DNA of 64,000 nucleotides from Paraburkholderia sartisoli (GTDB lineage: Bacteria; Pseudomonadota; Gammaproteobacteria; Burkholderiales; Burkholderiaceae), in the NCBI RefSeq assembly GCF_900107685.1, contig NZ_FNRQ01000002.1, forward strand, positions 620,001-684,000, given 5' to 3'. The notes under the pieces were generated by a model, which saw nothing but the letters and a program-made list of their open reading frames with translations, was not told the origin of the DNA and made no database searches. Positions 1 through 10,004 of the stretch are shown piece after piece. The translations under genes were made by a program, and so were the position numbers. How positions within the stretch are numbered: position 1 is the stretch's first letter; each line of letters starts with the position of its first letter.

Positions 1-792
1 ATCGGCTGCTTCGGCCTGACCGAGCCGAATCACGGCTCCGATCCGGGCAGCATGGTCACGCGGGCGAAGAAGGTCGACGGCGGTTTCTCGCTGTCCGGCT
101 CGAAAATGTGGATCACGAATTCACCGATCGCCGACGTGTTCGTCGTGTGGGCGAAGCTCGAGGAAGACGGCAGGGACGAAATCCGCGGCTTCATTCTCGA
201 GAAAGGCTGGAAGGGCTTGTCGGCGCCCACGATTCACAGCAAGGTCGGCCTGCGCGCGTCGATCACCGGTGAAATCGTGCTGGACGAAGTGTTTGTCCCC
301 GAGGAAAACATGCTGCCGAACGTGAAGGGGCTGCGTGGTCCGTTCACGTGCCTGAACTCGGCGCGCTACGGCATTGCGTGGGGCGCGCTCGGCGCCGCCG
401 AATCCTGCTGGCATACGGCGCGGCAGTACGTGCTCGACCGCAAGCAGTTCGGCCGTCCGCTCGCCGCAAACCAGTTGATCCAGAAAAAACTCGCCGACAT
501 GCAGACCGAAATCACGCTCGGCCTGCAAGGCGTGCTGCGCCTCGGCCGGATGAAGGACGAAGGCACGGCCGCCGTCGAAATCACGTCGATCATGAAGCGC
601 AACTCGTGCGGCAAGGCGCTCGACGTCGCGCGTCTCGCACGCGACATGCTCGGCGGCAACGGCATTTCGGACGAATTCGGCATCGCGCGCCACCTCGTGA
701 ACCTCGAAGTGGTCAACACGTACGAAGGCACGCACGATATTCACGCGCTGATTCTTGGCCGCGCGCAGACAGGGATCCAGGCGTTCTTCTGA
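1..792 (+). CDS. gcdH: glutaryl-CoA dehydrogenase, C-terminal part (5' end outside window)
   Basis: The frame is open from base 1 and encodes about 263 residues of an acyl-CoA dehydrogenase. The visible part starts in the middle domain ([16 protein letters not shown], the flavin/substrate region) and runs to the usual C-terminus. The ending [20 protein letters not shown] is typical of glutaryl-CoA dehydrogenase; the Glu of YEGTHDIH is the catalytic base in that family. The enzyme converts glutaryl-CoA to crotonyl-CoA in lysine and tryptophan breakdown, using FAD in the cytoplasm. A terminator follows closely, so this is the last gene of its transcript. Confidence 0.92.
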   Translation: MGCFGLTEPNHGSDPGSMVTRAKKVDGGFSLSGSKMWITNSPIADVFVVWAKLEEDGRDEIRGFILEKGWKGLSAPTIHSKVGLRASITGEIVLDEVFVPEENMLPNVKGLRGPFTCLNSARYGIAWGALGAAESCWHTARQYVLDRKQFGRPLAANQLIQKKLADMQTEITLGLQGVLRLGRMKDEGTAAVEITSIMKRNSCGKALDVARLARDMLGGNGISDEFGIARHLVNLEVVNTYEGTHDIHALILGRAQTGIQAFF

Positions 793-823
793 TTCTTGCC
801 GCCGTCGGGCTGGCCGCTTAAGA

Positions 824-858
824 AAAACCCCGCTTTCCGGATTCGGAAGCGGGGTTTT
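824..858 (+). terminator. Rho-independent terminator after gcdH
   Basis: A GC-rich stem (CCCCGCTT...AAGCGGGG, one bulged base, GATT loop) is flanked by an A run before and a T run after. It lies 31 bases after the gcdH stop. The A/T symmetry means it could also serve the convergent peroxiredoxin gene. Confidence 0.85.
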
Positions 859-907
859 GTCCTGCTGGCGAAAGCGTCAGTCTTAAGTATCGCCGACGCG
901 CTTTGCC

Positions 908-1546
908 TTACTTGTTCGGCTGCGGCGTCATACGCAGATAAGGACGCAGCGCCTTGTAGCCCTTCGGGAACTTCTGCTTGAGGACCTCTTCGTCCTTCAA
1001 CGACGGCACGATCACCACATCGTCGCCCTGCTTCCAGTTGCCCGGCGTCGCGACGGAATGGCTGTCGGTCAGCTGAAGCGAGTCGATCACGCGCAGCACT
1101 TCGTCGAAATTACGACCCGTGCTCGCCGGATAGGTGATCGTGAGACGCACCTTCTTCTTCGGATCGATCACGAAGAGCGAGCGGACCGTGGCCGTTTCGC
1201 TCGCGTTCGGGTGAATCATGTCGTAAAGCTCGGACACCTTGCGGTCGCCGTCGGCCAGTATGGGGAAACCGACGTTCGCAGCCTGCGTCTCGTTGATGTC
1301 CTTGATCCATTCCTTGTGCGACTCGGCGCTGTCGACCGACAGCGCGATCGTCTTCACGTTGCGCTTTTCGAACTCGCTGGCGAGCTTCGCGGTCAGGCCG
1401 AGCTCCGTCGTGCAGACCGGCGTGAAGTCGGCCGGATGTGAAAACAGCACGCCCCAACTGTCACCCAGCCATTCGTGGAACTTGATGCGGCCAACGCTGG
1501 AATCCTGCTCGAAATCCGGTGCGACGTCGCCTAGACGTAGACTCAT
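908..1546 (-). CDS. 1-Cys peroxiredoxin (Prx6 type)
   Basis: The 212-residue protein begins MSLRLGDVAPDFEQ, the usual Prx6 N-terminus, and carries the peroxidatic cysteine in HPADFTPVCTTELG. It is expected to reduce H2O2 and organic peroxides in the cytoplasm. The start is set by an AGGAGG box a few bases upstream; the frame stays open for 30 more codons without a better signal. The C-terminal domain with the PQPNK-type tail fits the family length. It is convergent with gcdH and probably monocistronic. Confidence 0.9.
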   Translation of the reverse strand: MSLRLGDVAPDFEQDSSVGRIKFHEWLGDSWGVLFSHPADFTPVCTTELGLTAKLASEFEKRNVKTIALSVDSAESHKEWIKDINETQAANVGFPILADGDRKVSELYDMIHPNASETATVRSLFVIDPKKKVRLTITYPASTGRNFDEVLRVIDSLQLTDSHSVATPGNWKQGDDVVIVPSLKDEEVLKQKFPKGYKALRPYLRMTPQPNK

Positions 1547-1911
1547 GATGCCTCCTTGGTGAGTTCGAATGATCCGCTCATGGTGAAAACCGTGGCGCTC
1601 GGCAAAATTAGAGCATACGGGAAGTGCCGCGCACAATGAACGAACATTGCGTCACGCCTATATGAGTTTTTGTAATTTTCTCCGAATTGGACGAAACTTG
1701 ACGGGCCAGATCAACTCAACCAGAAACCCGGATGGCGCGCAGGGTCACCGGTGCGTCACGTGATCTGTTTCGTTATCTGTTTTTATCAAGTGGCAGCTCG
1801 CATGTCGGGAACAGTTCCTGCATCCTGCTCATGTACGCAGCGCACCATGCTCGCCAGCCGTCGTTTCTTTGGTTACGATTCACGCGTAACGTGCCACGAA
1901 TGGAGCTGTCA
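1547..1911. other. intergenic region, divergent promoters
   Basis: This stretch lies between the divergent peroxiredoxin and DUF883 genes and must hold both promoters. It has a locally AT-rich patch near 1660-1690. I see no coding potential, RNA gene or clear repeat. Confidence 0.5.
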
Positions 1912-2214
1912 ATGTCGGAAGCTAACAAGGAGAGATTGATGTCGGATATCAAAACCGTCCTCGCGGACGCAGAGGACCTGCTGAAGCAGGCCGCGAGCGC
2001 AACCGGCGAGCGCGCTTCGGAGCTCCGTGAAACGGCGCTCACGCGCCTGAAGCAGGCAAGAGAGAAGGCAGCCGACGTCCAGGTTGTCGTCGTCGAGAAG
2101 GGCAAGAAGGCGGCGCGCGCCACCGACGACTACGTGCATGAGCATCCATGGGCATCGGTTGGCATTGCAGCGGGCGTGGGTGTGCTGGTCGGCTTGTTGA
2201 TCAATCGCAAATAA
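1912..2214 (+). CDS. DUF883 (ElaB/YqjD/YgaM) family membrane-anchored protein
   Basis: The product of about 100 residues has a long amphipathic, Lys/Glu/Ala-rich helical N-terminus and ends in HPWASVGIAAGVGVLVGLLI, the glycine-rich C-terminal membrane anchor of the DUF883 family. Relatives ElaB and YqjD of E. coli are tail-anchored inner-membrane proteins, and YqjD is reported to bind ribosomes. Two starts are possible: ATG 1912 (GGAG at 1902) and ATG 1939, which has a better AAGGAG box. It heads a cluster in the same order as E. coli yqjD-yqjE-yqjK. Confidence 0.85.
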   Translation: MSEANKERLMSDIKTVLADAEDLLKQAASATGERASELRETALTRLKQAREKAADVQVVVVEKGKKAARATDDYVHEHPWASVGIAAGVGVLVGLLINRK

Positions 2215-2340
2215 ACAGTCACGGCAGTCGCCGCCGGGCTCACGCCCCGCGCGCTTCCGGCACGGTTGACCGGCGCATGCCTGGCCGGTCCGCCTTTTCT
2301 GGCGTACCTTCCGCCTCCCCATGCGCAACGCGCGAAAGTT

Positions 2341-2727
2341 ATGACGATCGACACCCAATCGCAGCGCGCTGACCAAGGTCCGGTACGCCGCATCATCAGT
2401 TCCGTGTTTGCGATCCTGCAGACGCGGCTCGAGCTGATCGGCATTGAACTGGCCGAGGAAAAGGATCGCCTGCTCGCCGTGCTGTTTCTCGGCCTCGCGG
2501 CAATGATGCTCGCGACCATGGCACTCATCGCGCTGACGGCACTTGTCGCCATCACCTTCTGGGATACGTACCGCTGGCAGTCGCTGGCTGCCATCACGTT
2601 GGTGTATGCGCTGGCTGCGCTCTTTTGCGGGTTGAAAGCCCGTAACGGCTTGCAGAATGCGCCCATCGTTTTCGAGGCAACGCTGAACGAATTCGAAAAA
2701 GACCGCGAGACGTTCCGCAAGCAGTGA
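2341..2727 (+). CDS. YqjE-like / phage holin family inner-membrane protein
   Basis: The 128-residue protein has a cytoplasmic N-terminal helix (LQTRLELIGIELAEEKDR, a hallmark of the YqjE/DUF1469 group) followed by two membrane segments at about residues 45-70 and 78-98, and a charged C-terminal tail. Molecular function is unknown; the family is classed with phage holins by fold only. ATG 2341 is chosen because family members begin just ahead of the LQTRLEL helix. It lies between the DUF883 gene and the following gene, all on one strand. Confidence 0.82.
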   Translation: MTIDTQSQRADQGPVRRIISSVFAILQTRLELIGIELAEEKDRLLAVLFLGLAAMMLATMALIALTALVAITFWDTYRWQSLAAITLVYALAALFCGLKARNGLQNAPIVFEATLNEFEKDRETFRKQ

Positions 2728-2802
2728 GGCAAGCGCGGCCGGTGTGCCGCGCGCCTTGTTTTCCCCCACTTCCCCACTTCTTCCAGACGCCCTCGACCGC
2801 CC

Positions 2803-3297
2803 ATGAGCCAACTGCACCCAGACCGCGCGTTCCGCAGCAAGCACCCTTCGAAGGAACTGGCAGCGCCGCATCTGCGCGCGCTGCGCAAGGAACTGCTGCT
2901 CGTGCGTGCGGACGTCGAACGCATGGAGCTCGCGCAGGCGACGGTGGAACTGCGCCAGGCCGTGACGCATTTCAGCTGGCTCAAGTACTTTGTCCCCGGC
3001 TTTCGCGGGATGCGCTGGGGCGCGCCGAAAGGCAGCGCGGCCGGCATCGGCGGCCTGCTCAAGCAATATCCGCTGCTCAGCTCGCTCGCGTCGCTGCTGC
3101 TTGCGAAACCGCTGCGGGCGACGGTCGCCGCGGGCGCCAAACCGGCGCTCAAGTGGGGCAGCCTTGCACTCGCGGCGTGGGAAGCGTACCGGATCTGGCA
3201 GCAGATCAAACAGGACGGCGGCGGTGCGAAAACCAGCGCTGATTCTGGCACGGACGCGGATGCGGCCAGCGGTGATTCGTCACGCAAGCGCGGGTGA
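2803..3297 (+). CDS. conserved protein of the yqjD-yqjE cluster, function unknown
   Basis: The 164-residue product has a basic helical N-terminus (residues 1-60), a moderately hydrophobic Ala/Leu-rich central part (about residues 75-130) and a polar Asp/Ser-rich tail. The position matches the third gene (yqjK) of the enterobacterial cluster, but I see no strong motif, so the assignment rests on gene order only. It is probably peripheral or anchored to the inner membrane and co-transcribed with the two genes before it. Confidence 0.7.
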   Translation: MSQLHPDRAFRSKHPSKELAAPHLRALRKELLLVRADVERMELAQATVELRQAVTHFSWLKYFVPGFRGMRWGAPKGSAAGIGGLLKQYPLLSSLASLLLAKPLRATVAAGAKPALKWGSLALAAWEAYRIWQQIKQDGGGAKTSADSGTDADAASGDSSRKRG

Positions 3298-3394
3298 ATT
3301 TCGACGTATCGCCGGGCTTGCGGAAACGTGTGCCTTGCCAGCGTCGCGCGTGAAACCACTGATCCCTGCGATGTTTCCGTAGACGGATTCACGT

Positions 3395-3835
3395 TCATCG
3401 CGTGCTCCAGCATTCGTTCGTATTTGCCATCGCGGAATCCCCGGCGCTCTGGTTTTTCCGCAAACCGGTCGCATCGATGACGAACGTCCCGCACGCGTCT
3501 TCGCGCATAGGCCCGTTTTCGACGGGTCGCGCTTCTACCGAATATCCACCGTTCGTATCGTCCGCACCCAGCACACGCAGACGGTAAACCGGCGTGCCGA
3601 ACGCGGGAGCCTGATCGAGGCCCGCTGGCAAAGCGCCGATGTTCTTCTCCGTGGATGTTTCCAGGTACTGCGCAGCGCGATACAACGCGGACGCGGCATC
3701 GACCCGATGGCTGCGCGCCACCTGTGCGTGCCAGGAGGGCACGGCGAATACGGCGAGCACCGCGGCAATCGCCATGGCGATGACGAGTTCAAGCAACGTG
3801 AATGCACCTGCCTTTGAGTTCATGTCGTGTTTCAT
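3395..3835 (-). CDS. pilE: type IV (pseudo)pilin, PilE-like
   Basis: The protein has a short basic leader followed by FTLLELVIAMA, the class III prepilin signal with the conserved Glu at +5 and a hydrophobic N-terminal helix. Two C-terminal cysteines (EDACGTF and TNECWS) form the usual D-region disulfide. The residue before the predicted cleavage site is Ala (KAGA/FTLLE) rather than the near-universal Gly. ATG 3835 is preferred over ATG 3823 because of the purine-rich GAGCGGG ahead of it. It is the last gene of the fimT-pilVWXE operon, 5 bases after pilX. Confidence 0.85.
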   Translation of the reverse strand: MKHDMNSKAGAFTLLELVIAMAIAAVLAVFAVPSWHAQVARSHRVDAASALYRAAQYLETSTEKNIGALPAGLDQAPAFGTPVYRLRVLGADDTNGGYSVEARPVENGPMREDACGTFVIDATGLRKNQSAGDSAMANTNECWSTR

Positions 3836-3840
3836 CCCGC

Positions 3841-4374
3841 TCAGAATGGTCGGGCGGCGACGCGCCGCCAGTGTCGTTCGGTCTTGCCGCCATCCATGAC
3901 GATCTGCATCTGCAGCCATACCTGCGTGTCAGGCGCCGCGCCGAAGCCCCGGGCGGTCAGCAGATACGCCTTCGCTTCCGGACGAGCCGCCAATCGCCAG
4001 CCTTCGGCAAGACACTCGGGCGGCCGCCCTGACCCGGGCCATTGCGCGACAGGTACGATGGCGCCAGCCACAAAGGCCGCCTCCCGCATCCACCCCGTGG
4101 GTTCGCCTGTCACGGCTGGCACCGCGCCGGCACCTTCCGGGCTCACCCTGTCCGCGCACAGGAGCAACGCCGAATCCGCAGCGTGAAATGCCTGCAGGTA
4201 GTCCCGCAGATTCGTCGCGCCACGCGCGGCGGTGATCATCGACTCGAACCAGGCTGCGGATGTCGCCAGCATCATCGACGTAATCAGCAGTACGACCGGC
4301 AACGCGGCACCGCGCATGCGTCCACCGAGGCCAGTGCCTCGCGTTACAGGTCGTGGATAAATAGCCCGCCTCAT
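3841..4374 (-). CDS. pilX: PilX-like type IV pilus assembly minor pilin
   Basis: The 177-residue protein has the PilX-type N-terminal pattern: RGAALPVVLLITSMMLATSAAWF, with no canonical Glu+5 prepilin site, followed by a soluble domain with two cysteines. PilX helps prime pilus assembly together with PilV, PilW and FimT. Its ATG overlaps the pilW stop (ATGA), and an inner start (MRGAAL) about 20 codons later is also possible. In most PilX clusters pilY1 follows; here pilE follows directly. Confidence 0.8.
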   Translation of the reverse strand: MRRAIYPRPVTRGTGLGGRMRGAALPVVLLITSMMLATSAAWFESMITAARGATNLRDYLQAFHAADSALLLCADRVSPEGAGAVPAVTGEPTGWMREAAFVAGAIVPVAQWPGSGRPPECLAEGWRLAARPEAKAYLLTARGFGAAPDTQVWLQMQIVMDGGKTERHWRRVAARPF

Positions 4375-5177
4375 GGCTGAACACCGGGGCCATTGCGAAC
4401 CGCGATCCGCCGCCAGAACGCCTGTCTCGCGCGCGTGTCGCTGCCGATGCCGGACGCGCCATCGCAATCGACATAACGCACGCGCTGCCCGCGCGGCGCC
4501 CCGCGCACCAGAACGCACAGATCGACCGCCACGACCCGGGCCCACTGATCCGGTGCAAGCGCGGACGCATCCAACGGTTGCTGCGCGTTTGCAAGCCAGT
4601 ACTGGATGCGCAGTCGCTCGATGCCCTCGAACACCGGCTGCCCATAGCCCGCCTTGCCGTTGCCCTCGCAGTAAAGTTCCGGCTCGCCAGTCGAAGCGCT
4701 GGTCTTCGCGTAGAAGCGGTTCACGACCGGTGCCGTGCCCGCAGACGCGCCACTGACGGCCTGGCCAAGACAGTCCGTGGGCTGGCCGCTTGCCGAAGGC
4801 CACGTCGACACGACATCGCCGACATAACGGATAACGATGCCGTCCGAATGGCTGGCCAGCGCTTCGCAGCCCGGGACGTCATCGGGTCCAATGGGCCGCG
4901 CGCCGGAACAGCCAAAGAGCGCAGCAGGCACATTCGCCGAAGCGGACGAGGTGACGTCAGCGGGCGTGAATCCGGCCATCTGGATCTGCTGCCCAAGCAG
5001 CGTCAACGCGCCGATGCCGGTTTCCTCGATGTGGGCGGCGTCGCTGGCGTTCGCGAAAGCCGCACGCTGAGACCGGTAGAGCGCCACGGCGCCAACGGTA
5101 ACCACGAGCCCGAGTACAGTCGCGATCATCACTTCGAGCAGCGTATGACCGCGCGTCAAGTATCGACGACGCGTCAT
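4371..5177 (-). CDS. pilW: PilW-like type IV pilus assembly minor pilin
   Basis: The 268-residue protein begins MTRRRYLTRG/HTLLEVMIATVLGLV, a prepilin signal with Gly at -1 and Glu at +5 but His instead of Phe at +1. The long C-terminal domain with several cysteines is typical of PilW. Start and stop overlap by ATGA with pilV before it and pilX after it, so the four genes are translationally coupled. Confidence 0.85.
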   Translation of the reverse strand: MTRRRYLTRGHTLLEVMIATVLGLVVTVGAVALYRSQRAAFANASDAAHIEETGIGALTLLGQQIQMAGFTPADVTSSASANVPAALFGCSGARPIGPDDVPGCEALASHSDGIVIRYVGDVVSTWPSASGQPTDCLGQAVSGASAGTAPVVNRFYAKTSASTGEPELYCEGNGKAGYGQPVFEGIERLRIQYWLANAQQPLDASALAPDQWARVVAVDLCVLVRGAPRGQRVRYVDCDGASGIGSDTRARQAFWRRIAVRNGPGVQP

Positions 5178-5605
5178 TTCGCAAACGCAATCGCAACGCA
5201 CGCGGTTCCGGCCGGCAACGCGGTGTCCCCACAAAAATCGGGCAGATCGATCGGGTTGCCCGGCGCGACGTCCTGCGTTTCCCGCACCGCGGCCCACGTC
5301 ACGCGCGCCGTCGCGAGGCCGCCCGTCAGCGCGACGACCGACGTGTCGCCCTTTGGCATCATGCTCGCAACCCGAAGCTTCCACACGGCCGAATCCGTTC
5401 CAGTTGCCGGCGATACCCGGAATGCCTCCACCAGCGAGTCGGCCACGAATGCCGCGCGCTCGCGCGTGGCCGTCGCGCCGGCGTGACGCGTCATCCATAG
5501 CTGCGTGGCGACCAGTCCAAGCGCCGTGACCGCAGTCACGGCCACGGCCACCATTACCTCCAGCAGGGTGCTACCCGAACAGTTTCCATGGCGACGCGTT
5601 TTCAT
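5174..5605 (-). CDS. pilV: PilV-like type IV pilus assembly minor pilin
   Basis: The 143-residue protein begins with a basic leader and CSG/STLLEVMVAVAVTAV: Gly at -1, Ser at +1, Glu at +5, then a hydrophobic helix ending in GLVATQLW, as in the PilV/type IV modification protein family. The start is fixed by the ATGA overlap with the end of fimT; longer in-frame starts would run into fimT. It belongs to the minor-pilin set that initiates pilus assembly in the inner membrane. Confidence 0.84.
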   Translation of the reverse strand: MKTRRHGNCSGSTLLEVMVAVAVTAVTALGLVATQLWMTRHAGATATRERAAFVADSLVEAFRVSPATGTDSAVWKLRVASMMPKGDTSVVALTGGLATARVTWAAVRETQDVAPGNPIDLPDFCGDTALPAGTACVAIAFAK

Positions 5606-6168
5606 GACGACGCCCCGCAAGCACCTTCGATCACGCGCGCACGGCCACCGGCTGCGATTCGCACGCAACGCCGCCACCGGTCGCCGCGAGTGGCCGCCGA
5701 GGGCGAGCGCGGCGCAAACTCGAAGCTGCGAAAACTGCCGATCACCTGACCGGCCGGCGGCGTGAACGCCACGTCAGTCAGCGTTCCCGTCACGCTGACC
5801 GCGGCGAGATCCGGCAGCACGCGCAGCAGCGACGATCGGCCCGCCCGTTCCGACATCACCGCCCATCCACACGACCAGTCAGCGGTGCCGGCCGGGCACG
5901 GCTTGCCGGCCGCAAGACAGTGAAGCGCGCTGTCGATACGGCACACGGTGACGCGCGCGCTGCGCCTCACCGCCTCACCGCGGGCAAACACCAGCGTCGA
6001 GACGAGCGCCTTCGCGCGCGCGTCGACCTGATCGCGCACGCGCCACGCAAAAAACGACGGTGTTGCCAGTACAGCCAGAACCGCGAGCATCGCGATGGCG
6101 ACCAGCGTTTCAACCAGCGTGAATCCATCTCCACGCGGAACCGGAACGGCGTTCATTTTCATCTGCAT
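5602..6168 (-). CDS. fimT: FimT/GspH-type pseudopilin
   Basis: The 188-residue protein has a canonical prepilin site, GDG/FTLVETLVAIAMLAVLAVLATP, and the GspH/FimT pattern downstream (R.QVDARAKALVSTLVFARGEAVRR). FimT proteins are minor pilins, and some bind DNA in natural transformation. It is the first gene of the operon. ATG codons at 6168, 6162 and 6156 are all possible; the only purine-rich sequence (AGGG) best fits 6162. Confidence 0.85.
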   Translation of the reverse strand: MQMKMNAVPVPRGDGFTLVETLVAIAMLAVLAVLATPSFFAWRVRDQVDARAKALVSTLVFARGEAVRRSARVTVCRIDSALHCLAAGKPCPAGTADWSCGWAVMSERAGRSSLLRVLPDLAAVSVTGTLTDVAFTPPAGQVIGSFRSFEFAPRSPSAATRGDRWRRCVRIAAGGRARVIEGACGASS

Positions 6169-6318
6169 CCCTGAATGATTCGAAGCATGCAGACAATTTA
6201 CCGGGCGCTTCGAACGCCCACAATCGGCCGAATGGCCAGGTAGCGGACGCGTGCAATCACACGCCAGAATTCAGGCGTGACAGCACTCAGGGGAAGGAAA
6301 ATGCGGATGCGCGAAAAA

Positions 6319-6813
6319 TTAGCGCTTGCGGGTGGGTTTGCCGGGCGCGGCAGGGGGAGCCGCCATGCGCCGGAACTCCTCGATCACGTCCTCGAATTCG
6401 GAGACGTCCTCGAAGCGCCGGTAGACGGAGGCGAAGCGGACATAGGCAATCGTATCGAGCTCGCGCAACTCGTTCATCACGAGTTCGCCCAGACGCTCGC
6501 TGCGAACCTCGCGTTCGCCGCTGCCAAGCAACTGGTATTCGATACGCGAAGCCGCGGCATCGATTGCGTCGGCAGCAACCGGGCGCTTGCGCAGCGCCAG
6601 TTGCATGCTCGCAACAATCTTGCGGCGATCGAATTCAGTGCGGCTGCCATCCTTCTTGACAACCGACGGCAACGCCAGCTCGACCCGCTCATACGTCGTG
6701 AAACGTTTGTCGCAGGCCGGGCAGCGGCGGCGCCGGCGAATCGCGGCGCCATCTTCGGACACACGCGAATCGACCACCTGTGTGTCGTCATGCCGGCAGA
6801 AGGGGCAGCGCAT
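6319..6813 (-). CDS. nrdR: transcriptional repressor NrdR
   Basis: The 164-residue protein carries an N-terminal zinc ribbon ([10 protein letters not shown]...[17 protein letters not shown]) and an ATP-cone domain from about residue 50. NrdR senses dATP/ATP and represses ribonucleotide reductase genes at NrdR boxes. It starts 6 bases after glyA ends, the glyA-nrdR order seen throughout Burkholderia, so both share one transcript. Confidence 0.96.
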   Translation of the reverse strand: MRCPFCRHDDTQVVDSRVSEDGAAIRRRRRCPACDKRFTTYERVELALPSVVKKDGSRTEFDRRKIVASMQLALRKRPVAADAIDAAASRIEYQLLGSGEREVRSERLGELVMNELRELDTIAYVRFASVYRRFEDVSEFEDVIEEFRRMAAPPAAPGKPTRKR

Positions 6814-6819
6814 GGCTGG

Positions 6820-8067
<1,248 letters not shown>

Positions 8068-8572
8068 ACGGTTTCCGTTAAATGTGTTCAGGTTGACCGG
8101 ATCATGCGCCGAATTGTGTGCAGAAGGCGTAGCGGGTATGCAGCGTTGCTGGCAACTGGGCCAGCCTTGACGTGGCGGATGGAGATGTACCGTACACGCG
8201 AGGCAAGGCAGCCACCGGCAGCGCAAAACATCGCGCGCGGATCACGGCTGCCCAGGCGAACGGCAAAAACGGCACCCTGCGCTTCCCGGTGGGTTGTTCC
8301 ACCTTGAACCCCAAAGGGTTCTATCGCCAGTCACGCAGGGGTGAGCGCGTTAGTTTATTTGAAGCGCATCGAATAGGCAACCGCGCGACAGGTCCCGCCG
8401 GAGCGGACTTCGCGGCGTGGATTTGCGGGAAAAATTAACCGGACGGCGGGTCGTACAAACCCGGCCGCGACCACGACGCGCCACCCCAGCCAGCCAGGGT
8501 CTTCCCTTGCCGCGGCGTCGCATTGGAAGTAGGCTTGGCACCTTCTTTTTCTCCACCGACCAGGGAGCAGCA
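8068..8572. other. intergenic region between glyA and the SDR gene
   Basis: About 500 bases separate two divergent genes and must contain both promoters. A small perfect hairpin (GAACCC, CAAA loop, GGGTTC) sits at 8306-8321 without a T run. Open frames of 70-88 codons are present but have no recognisable product. I could not fold a convincing riboswitch here by eye. Confidence 0.45.
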
Positions 8573-9319
8573 ATGATCGTCTTCGTCACAGGGGCGTCCG
8601 CAGGGTTTGGCGCCGCCATCGCCCGGGCCTTCGTCAAGGGCGGCCACAAGGTGGTGGCCACCGCCCGCCGCAAGGACCGTCTCGACGCACTCGCCGGCGA
8701 ACTCGGCGACGCGCTTCTTCCGTTCGAACTCGACGTACGCGACCGGGCGGCCGTCGAAGCCGCACCCGCCGCGCTGCCGCCGGAATTCGCCGCAGTCGAC
8801 GTGCTCGTCAACAACGCGGGCCTCGCGCTCGGCCTCGAGCCGGCGCAGCGCGCGGAACTCGACGACTGGACCACGATGATCGACACGAACTGCACGGGCC
8901 TCGTGCAGGTGACCCGGGCGTTACTGCCGGGCATGGTCGAGCGCAATCGCGGCCACGTGTTCAACCTGGGCTCGGTCGCGGGCAGGTGGCCGTATCCGGG
9001 TGGCAACGTCTACGGCGCGACCAAGGCCTTCGTGCGCCAGTTCAGCCTGAACCTGCGCTCCGATCTGGCCGGCACCGCGATCCGCGTGACGGACATCGAG
9101 CCGGGCCTGTGCGGCGGCACCGAATTCTCGAACGTGCGTTTTCGCGGCGACGACGAAAAGGCGGCCAACATCTATCAGAACGTGCAACCGCTCACAGCCG
9201 AAGACATCGCCGATTCGATCTACTGGATCGCGACGCGTCCCGCGCACGTCAACATCAACACGATCGAACTGATGCCCGTGGCGCAGACGTTTGCGGGTCT
9301 TAGCATTCATCGCGGCTGA
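8573..9319 (+). CDS. short-chain dehydrogenase, YdfG-like
   Basis: The 248-residue SDR has the NADP-binding motif TGASAGFG at residues 6-13, the basic residues after beta-2 (ATARRKDR) that favour NADP, the NNAG motif, and the catalytic Ser/Tyr/Lys in LGSVAG and YGATKAF. Closest in pattern to E. coli YdfG, an NADP-dependent 3-hydroxy acid/serine dehydrogenase. The start is ATG 8573, preceded by AGGGAG. It is transcribed alone, ahead of the tol operon. Confidence 0.88.
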   Translation: MIVFVTGASAGFGAAIARAFVKGGHKVVATARRKDRLDALAGELGDALLPFELDVRDRAAVEAAPAALPPEFAAVDVLVNNAGLALGLEPAQRAELDDWTTMIDTNCTGLVQVTRALLPGMVERNRGHVFNLGSVAGRWPYPGGNVYGATKAFVRQFSLNLRSDLAGTAIRVTDIEPGLCGGTEFSNVRFRGDDEKAANIYQNVQPLTAEDIADSIYWIATRPAHVNINTIELMPVAQTFAGLSIHRG

Positions 9320-9376
9320 AGGATACCAGGCGAAACGTACGCCGGAAATCGGGATAGCGGCGCGCGTTCCGGTAAA

Positions 9377-9850
9377 ATGCGCGCCATGGATATGTCTATC
9401 AGTCAGCCCGGCACGGAAATCGGCTTCACCTGGCCGATCCGGGTGTACTACGAAGATACCGACGCCGGCGGCATCGTTTTTTACGCGAATTACCTGAAGT
9501 TTTTTGAGCGGGCGCGTACCGAATGGCTGCGCGCGTGCGGCGTGGACCAGACCCGGCTCGCGGACGAAACCGGCACGATCTTCATCGTGCGCAGCACCGC
9601 GCTCGACTACCGCGCACCGGCCCGTCTCGACGACATGATCACCGTCGTCAGCCGGATCGAGCGACTTGGCCGGGCATCGGTCGACTTTGCGCAGGAAGCA
9701 TGGCGTGAAGGTACGCTGCTTGCTACGGGAAGCATCCGGGTCGGCTGCGTCGAGCGCACCGCGATCAGGCCGACCGCGATCCCTCCATCTGTGCTTGCCG
9801 CGCTGCGGCGTGGTCCAGTCGGAGCCCGCGTGTCAACCGCGGGGGTCTGA
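9377..9850 (+). CDS. ybgC: acyl-CoA thioesterase YbgC, first gene of the tol-pal operon
   Basis: The 157-residue hotdog-fold protein has the YbgC signature RVYYEDTDAGGIVFYANYLKF, with the catalytic Asp in DTDAGG. YbgC thioesterases act on short acyl-CoA at the inner membrane and are almost always the first gene before tolQ. Starts at 9377, 9386 and 9392 are close together and none has a good ribosome-binding site. TAAAAT at 9373-9378 overlaps the first ATG and looks like a -10 box, which would favour 9386 or 9392. Confidence 0.92.
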   Translation: MRAMDMSISQPGTEIGFTWPIRVYYEDTDAGGIVFYANYLKFFERARTEWLRACGVDQTRLADETGTIFIVRSTALDYRAPARLDDMITVVSRIERLGRASVDFAQEAWREGTLLATGSIRVGCVERTAIRPTAIPPSVLAALRRGPVGARVSTAGV

Positions 9851-10004
9851 CCACCGTTGTCTGAGTGCCAGTGAACTCGTATCGATCAGGCAACACAAAG
9901 CATGGTTCGGCCAGCGCCTGGTCGAAGCTTTCCGTTTTCCCGACAGAAAGTTTCGATAAGCCCTTCAGCCGGACGCCCCTTCCGGGACGTTACAGCGAAC
10001 CTAT

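Noticed and set aside
1909..3494. long minus-strand frames opposite the DUF883-YqjE cluster
   Set aside because: They lie opposite three well-supported genes, with Arg/Cys/Ser-rich composition and no start site.
8068..8572. possible riboswitch upstream of glyA
   Set aside because: Only a small GAACCC/GGGTTC hairpin is visible and it matches no riboswitch core that I can recognise.
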